Part shown: piece by piece, positions 60,908 to 64,000 of the stretch
How the letters are laid out: the number at the start of each line of letters is the position of its first letter
Numbering within the stretch: the stretch's first letter is position 1
Position numbers and translations under genes: made by a program
Notes under the pieces: model-generated
The model's input: only the letters and a program-made list of their open reading frames with translations
Told to the model about the DNA's origin: nothing
The model's database searches: none
Assembly: GCA_035610835.1 (NCBI GenBank)
Contig: CM069452.1
Location: forward strand, 69,598,919-69,662,918
Source of the DNA: Ophiura sarsii
Taxonomy: Eukaryota; Echinodermata; Ophiuroidea; Amphilepidida; Ophiuridae
Direction: 5' to 3'
DNA: 64,000 bases

Positions 60908-61440
60908 ATGCTTTAGTAATGAGATCTTAAGTTATAAGTTACCAGTGCTATGTTGTGGGCGTAGAGTATATGGGGTCATTTCCGGTGAAGTATGGTCATC
61001 CAAAAGATATGACAGGGTTCAAAATGTGGTGTGCTTGCTTTTGTGTTAATAGGACAAGTCAGAACAACCACTAGCAAAACAAATCTGAGATCTGACAAAT
61101 AAACCCTACCTTTTGGACAGCATCTATGGACAAGCAAACATCCCCCCTGATAGATAGGTTCGACCAGGGTGATGAAGATGACAATCACAATCTATTCATA
61201 TAAGACCAAGTAAAAAAAAGTGTTCCTTGTTCTAACTTGAATCAATGAAGAAGACCATTATACTTGCTATATTATCGGGGGGTTTTTCCCTTCAAGATGG
61301 CCACCATCCAGAATATTACTTGGTAAAAAAGGTTAAGTCTACTCACACGTCTCAAAATTTATGATGGAGCCTAGGATGAAAGTAGTGGCTATGATTTTTA
61401 TTGTCTCGCCTGATGTAATCAGAAAGAGACTATGTTATCA
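60908..61440. other. Downstream stretch with no recognised gene
   Basis: I see no gene, tandem repeat or element ends. It may be 3' UTR or intergenic. Confidence 0.4.
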
Positions 61441-61454
61441 CTATTTCTGTCCGG

Positions 61455-61548
61455 CATCCGCCGTCCGCCGTCCGCCGTCCGCCGTCAGCCGTCAGCCGTC
61501 AGCCGTCCGCCGTCCGCCGTCAGCCGTCCGCCGTCAGCCGTCAGACGG
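61455..61548. repeat. 7-bp minisatellite (CCGTC(A/C)G)n
   Basis: About thirteen copies of a GC-rich heptamer, ccgtccg or ccgtcag, occur in an AT-rich setting. Open frames through it at 61361-61774 and 61485-61670 are artefacts. Confidence 0.85.
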
Positions 61549-61569
61549 CCGTGTGCTAAGAAATACCTT

Positions 61570-64000
61570 TGTGACGCGATATCTGGAGATCCGTAAGGCC
61601 TATCGTGATGGGACTTGGTGGAGGGAAGGGGGGTGGTGCGTTCTGTTGCTGATTGATTTTTCAAGGTCATTGGGGGTCATACAAGGTCATCGGGGTCAAA
61701 TATGCTTAAAACTTTTGAGACGCGTTGTGACGCGATGTCTAGAGATCCGTAAGGCCTATCTTGATGGGACTTGATGTCAGGGAAGGGGGTGGGGTGTTCT
61801 TTTGCTGATTAGATTTTCAAGGTCATTGGAGGTCATTCAAGGTCATCGGGGTCAAATATGGGGTCAAATAAGATCCGTAAGGCCGATCTTGATGGGATTT
61901 GGTGGAGGGAAGGGGGTGGTGTGTTCTTTTTGCTGATTAAATTTTCAAGGTCATCGGAGGTCATTCAAGGTCATCGGGGTCAAATATGGGGTCAAATAGA
62001 TCAGTAAGGCCTATCTTGATGGGATTTGGTGGAGGGAAGGAGGGTGGTGTGTTCTTTTTGCTGATTAAATTTTCAAGGTCACCAGAGGTCATCGGGGTCA
62101 AATATGGGGTCAAATAGATCAGTAAGGCCTATATTGATGAGATTTGGTGGAGGGAAGGGGAGTGGTGTGTTCTTTTTGCTGAATAAATTTTCAAGGTCAT
62201 CAGAGGTCATTCAAGGTCATCGGGGGTCAAATAGGATCCATAAGGCCTATCTTGATTGGATTTGGTGGAGGGAAGGGGGATGGTGTGTTCTTTTTGTTCT
62301 TAATTTTTCGGGGTCATCAGGGGTCAAATATGGGGTCAAACAGATCAGTAAGGCCTATCTTGATGAGATTTGGTGGAGGGAAGAGGGATGGGGTGTTCTT
62401 TTTGTTGATTATTTTTTCGGGGTCATCGGGGGTCAAATATGGTGTCAAATAGATCAGTAAGGCCTATCTTGATGGGATTTGGTGGACGGAAGAGAGATGG
62501 TGTGTTCTTTTTGTTGATTAATTTTTCGGGGTCATCGGGGGTCAAATATGGGGTCAAATAGATCAGTAAGGCCTATCTTGATGGGATTTGGTGGAGGGAA
62601 GGGGGGTGGTGTGTTCTTTTTGTTGATTAATTTTTCGGGGTCATCGGGGGTCAAATATGGGGTCAAATAGATCAGTAAGGCCTATCTTGATGTGATTTGG
62701 TGGACGGAAGAGGGATGGTGTGTTCTTTGTGTTGATTAATTTTTCGGGGTCATTGGGGGTCAAATATGGGGTCAAATAGATCAGTAAGGCCTATCTTGAT
62801 GGGATTTGGTGGAGGGAAGGGGGGTGGTGTGTTCTTTTTGTTGATGAATTTTTCGGGGTCATCGGGGGTCAAATATGGGGTCAAATAGATCAGTAAGGCC
62901 TATCTTGATGGGATTTGGTGGACGGAAGAGGGATGGTGTGTTCTTTTTTGTTGATTAATTTTTCGGGGTCATCGGGGGTCAAATATGGGGTCAAATAGAT
63001 CAGTAAGGCCTATCTTGATGGGATTCGGTGGAGGGAAGGGGGGGGTGGTGTGTTCTTTTTGTTGATTAATTTTTCGGGGTCATCGGGGGTCAAATATGGG
63101 GTCAAATAGATCAGTAAGGCCTATCTTGATGGGCTTTGGTGGAGGGAAGGGGGGTGGTGTCTTCTTTTTGTTGATTAATTTTTCGGGGTCATCGGGGGTC
63201 AAATATGGGGTCAAATAGATCAGTAAGGCCTATCTTGATGGGATTTGGTGGACGGAAGAGGGATGGTGTGTTCTTTTTGTTGATTAATTTTTCGGGGTCA
63301 TCGGGGGTCAAATATGGGGTCAAATAGATCAGTAAGGCCTATCTTGATGAGATTTGGTGGAGGGAAGAGGGATGGGGTGTTCTTTTTGTTGATTATTTTT
63401 TCGGGGTCATCGGGGGTCAAATATGGGGTCAAATAGATCAGTAAGGCCTATCTTGATGGGATTTGGTGGACGGAAGAGGGATGGTGTGTTCTTTTTGTTG
63501 ATTAATTTTTCGGGGTCATCGGGGGTCAAATATGGGGTCAAATAGATCAGCAAGGCCTATCTTGATGGGATTTGGTGGAGCGAAGGGGGGTGGTGTGTTC
63601 TTTTTGTTGATTAATTTTTCGGGGTCATCGGGGGTCAAATATGGGGTCAAATAGATCAGTAAGGCCTATCTTGATGAGATTTGGTGGAGGGAAGAGGGAT
63701 GGGGTGTTCTTTTTGTTGATTATTTTTTCGGGGTCATCGGGGGTCAAATATGGGGTCAAATAGATCAGTAAGGCCTATCTTGATGGGATTTGGTGGACGG
63801 AAGAGGGATGGTGTGTTCTTTTTGTTGATTAATTTTTCGGGGTCATCGGGGGTCAAATATGGGGTCAAATAGATCAGTAAGGCCTATCTTGATGTGATTT
63901 GGTGGACGGAAGAGGGATGGTGTGTTCTTTGTGTTGATTAATTTTTCGGGGTCATTGGGGGTCAAATATGGGGTCAAATAGATCAGTAAGGCCTATCTTG
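61570..64000. repeat. Roughly 109-bp tandem array running off the window
   Basis: Early units are irregular (about 120-177 bp, to about 62340); later ones are 109 bp (for example gatcagtaag at 62452, 62561 and 62670). The unit contains aggcctatcttgatgggatt and ggggtcaaatatggggtca. A two-unit alternation between gagggaagggggg and gacggaagaggga forms suggests higher-order repeats. The 118- and 66-codon open frames are not genes. The words ggggtca and aggtca link it to the arrays at 53.5-55.5 kb. Confidence 0.9.

Larger units (their letters stand above)
57846..59735. other. Intron with a minisatellite and a MITE
   Basis: It holds the 50-bp repeat at 58046-58765 and a MITE at 59104-59455. Elsewhere no gene is seen. 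Two opposite open frames of 67 and 77 codons at 58961-59194 are shadows of each other without a domain. Confidence 0.5.

Noticed and set aside
61361..62460. Protein genes of 137 and 118 codons
   Set aside because: They overlap the heptamer minisatellite and the 109-bp array; frames are kept open by the repeat only.

Overview
This is a AT-rich, intron-containing metazoan nuclear window. It shows GT-AG exons, a Ngaro/DIRS-like tyrosine-recombinase retrotransposon, CR1-like LINEs, many MITEs and long satellite arrays. The host gene joins ankyrin repeats, a Roc GTPase, a COR domain and a Death domain, so a marine invertebrate, probably a deuterostome (echinoderm, hemichordate or cephalochordate), is the best guess. 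The species cannot be fixed from the sequence. Nothing here looks bacterial: no operons, CRISPR arrays or rRNA.

Host gene, + strand, about 956-60907. At 956-13642 lie 33 near-identical exons, each coding one 32-34 residue ankyrin repeat. Almost all introns have the same sequence (about 147-165 bp), every exon is phase 0-0 and a multiple of three, and every acceptor except the last is intact. Two exons are split by insertions: exon 28 by a LINE and exon 33 by a mariner-like MITE. After a 31-kb gap full of repeats the gene resumes with a linker exon (45123-45188), Roc exons (46189-52775), COR and Death exons (54770-57845) and two short C-terminal exons (59736-59805 and 60867-60907). No kinase domain is seen. 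The protein resembles DAPK1 without its kinase, that is, an intracellular ROCO scaffold or signalling protein.

Repeats inside the gene. At 7894-11634 two 5'-truncated copies of one LINE face away from each other on either side of exon 28. At 16473-44881 is an array of eleven roughly 1.77-kb satellite monomers. Nine junctions hold a 281-289 bp TIR element (called A here). The other three junctions hold TACATGTA, which is exactly what a Tc1/mariner-type excision of A would leave. Each monomer carries an inverted pair of tRNA-Leu-like sequences. Monomer 10 is split by a 6.4-kb Ngaro-like element (36133-42548, minus strand) with a spliced-looking gag gene, RT, RNase H, tyrosine recombinase and split direct repeats. 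Its RT/RNase H frame is itself broken by a roughly 0.6-kb TIR element that carries a tRNA-Asn sequence. The nesting is therefore gene > array > Ngaro > MITE > tRNA.

The 44.9-61 kb part has several MITE families, two adjacent perfect hairpins (47797-47904), a 139-bp minisatellite with a DR1-type nuclear-receptor motif in each unit, and a 50-bp minisatellite. From about 61.6 kb to the end of the window the sequence is a roughly 109-bp tandem array.

Limits: splice sites were read by eye without transcript evidence, and tandem arrays may be wrongly sized in an assembly.
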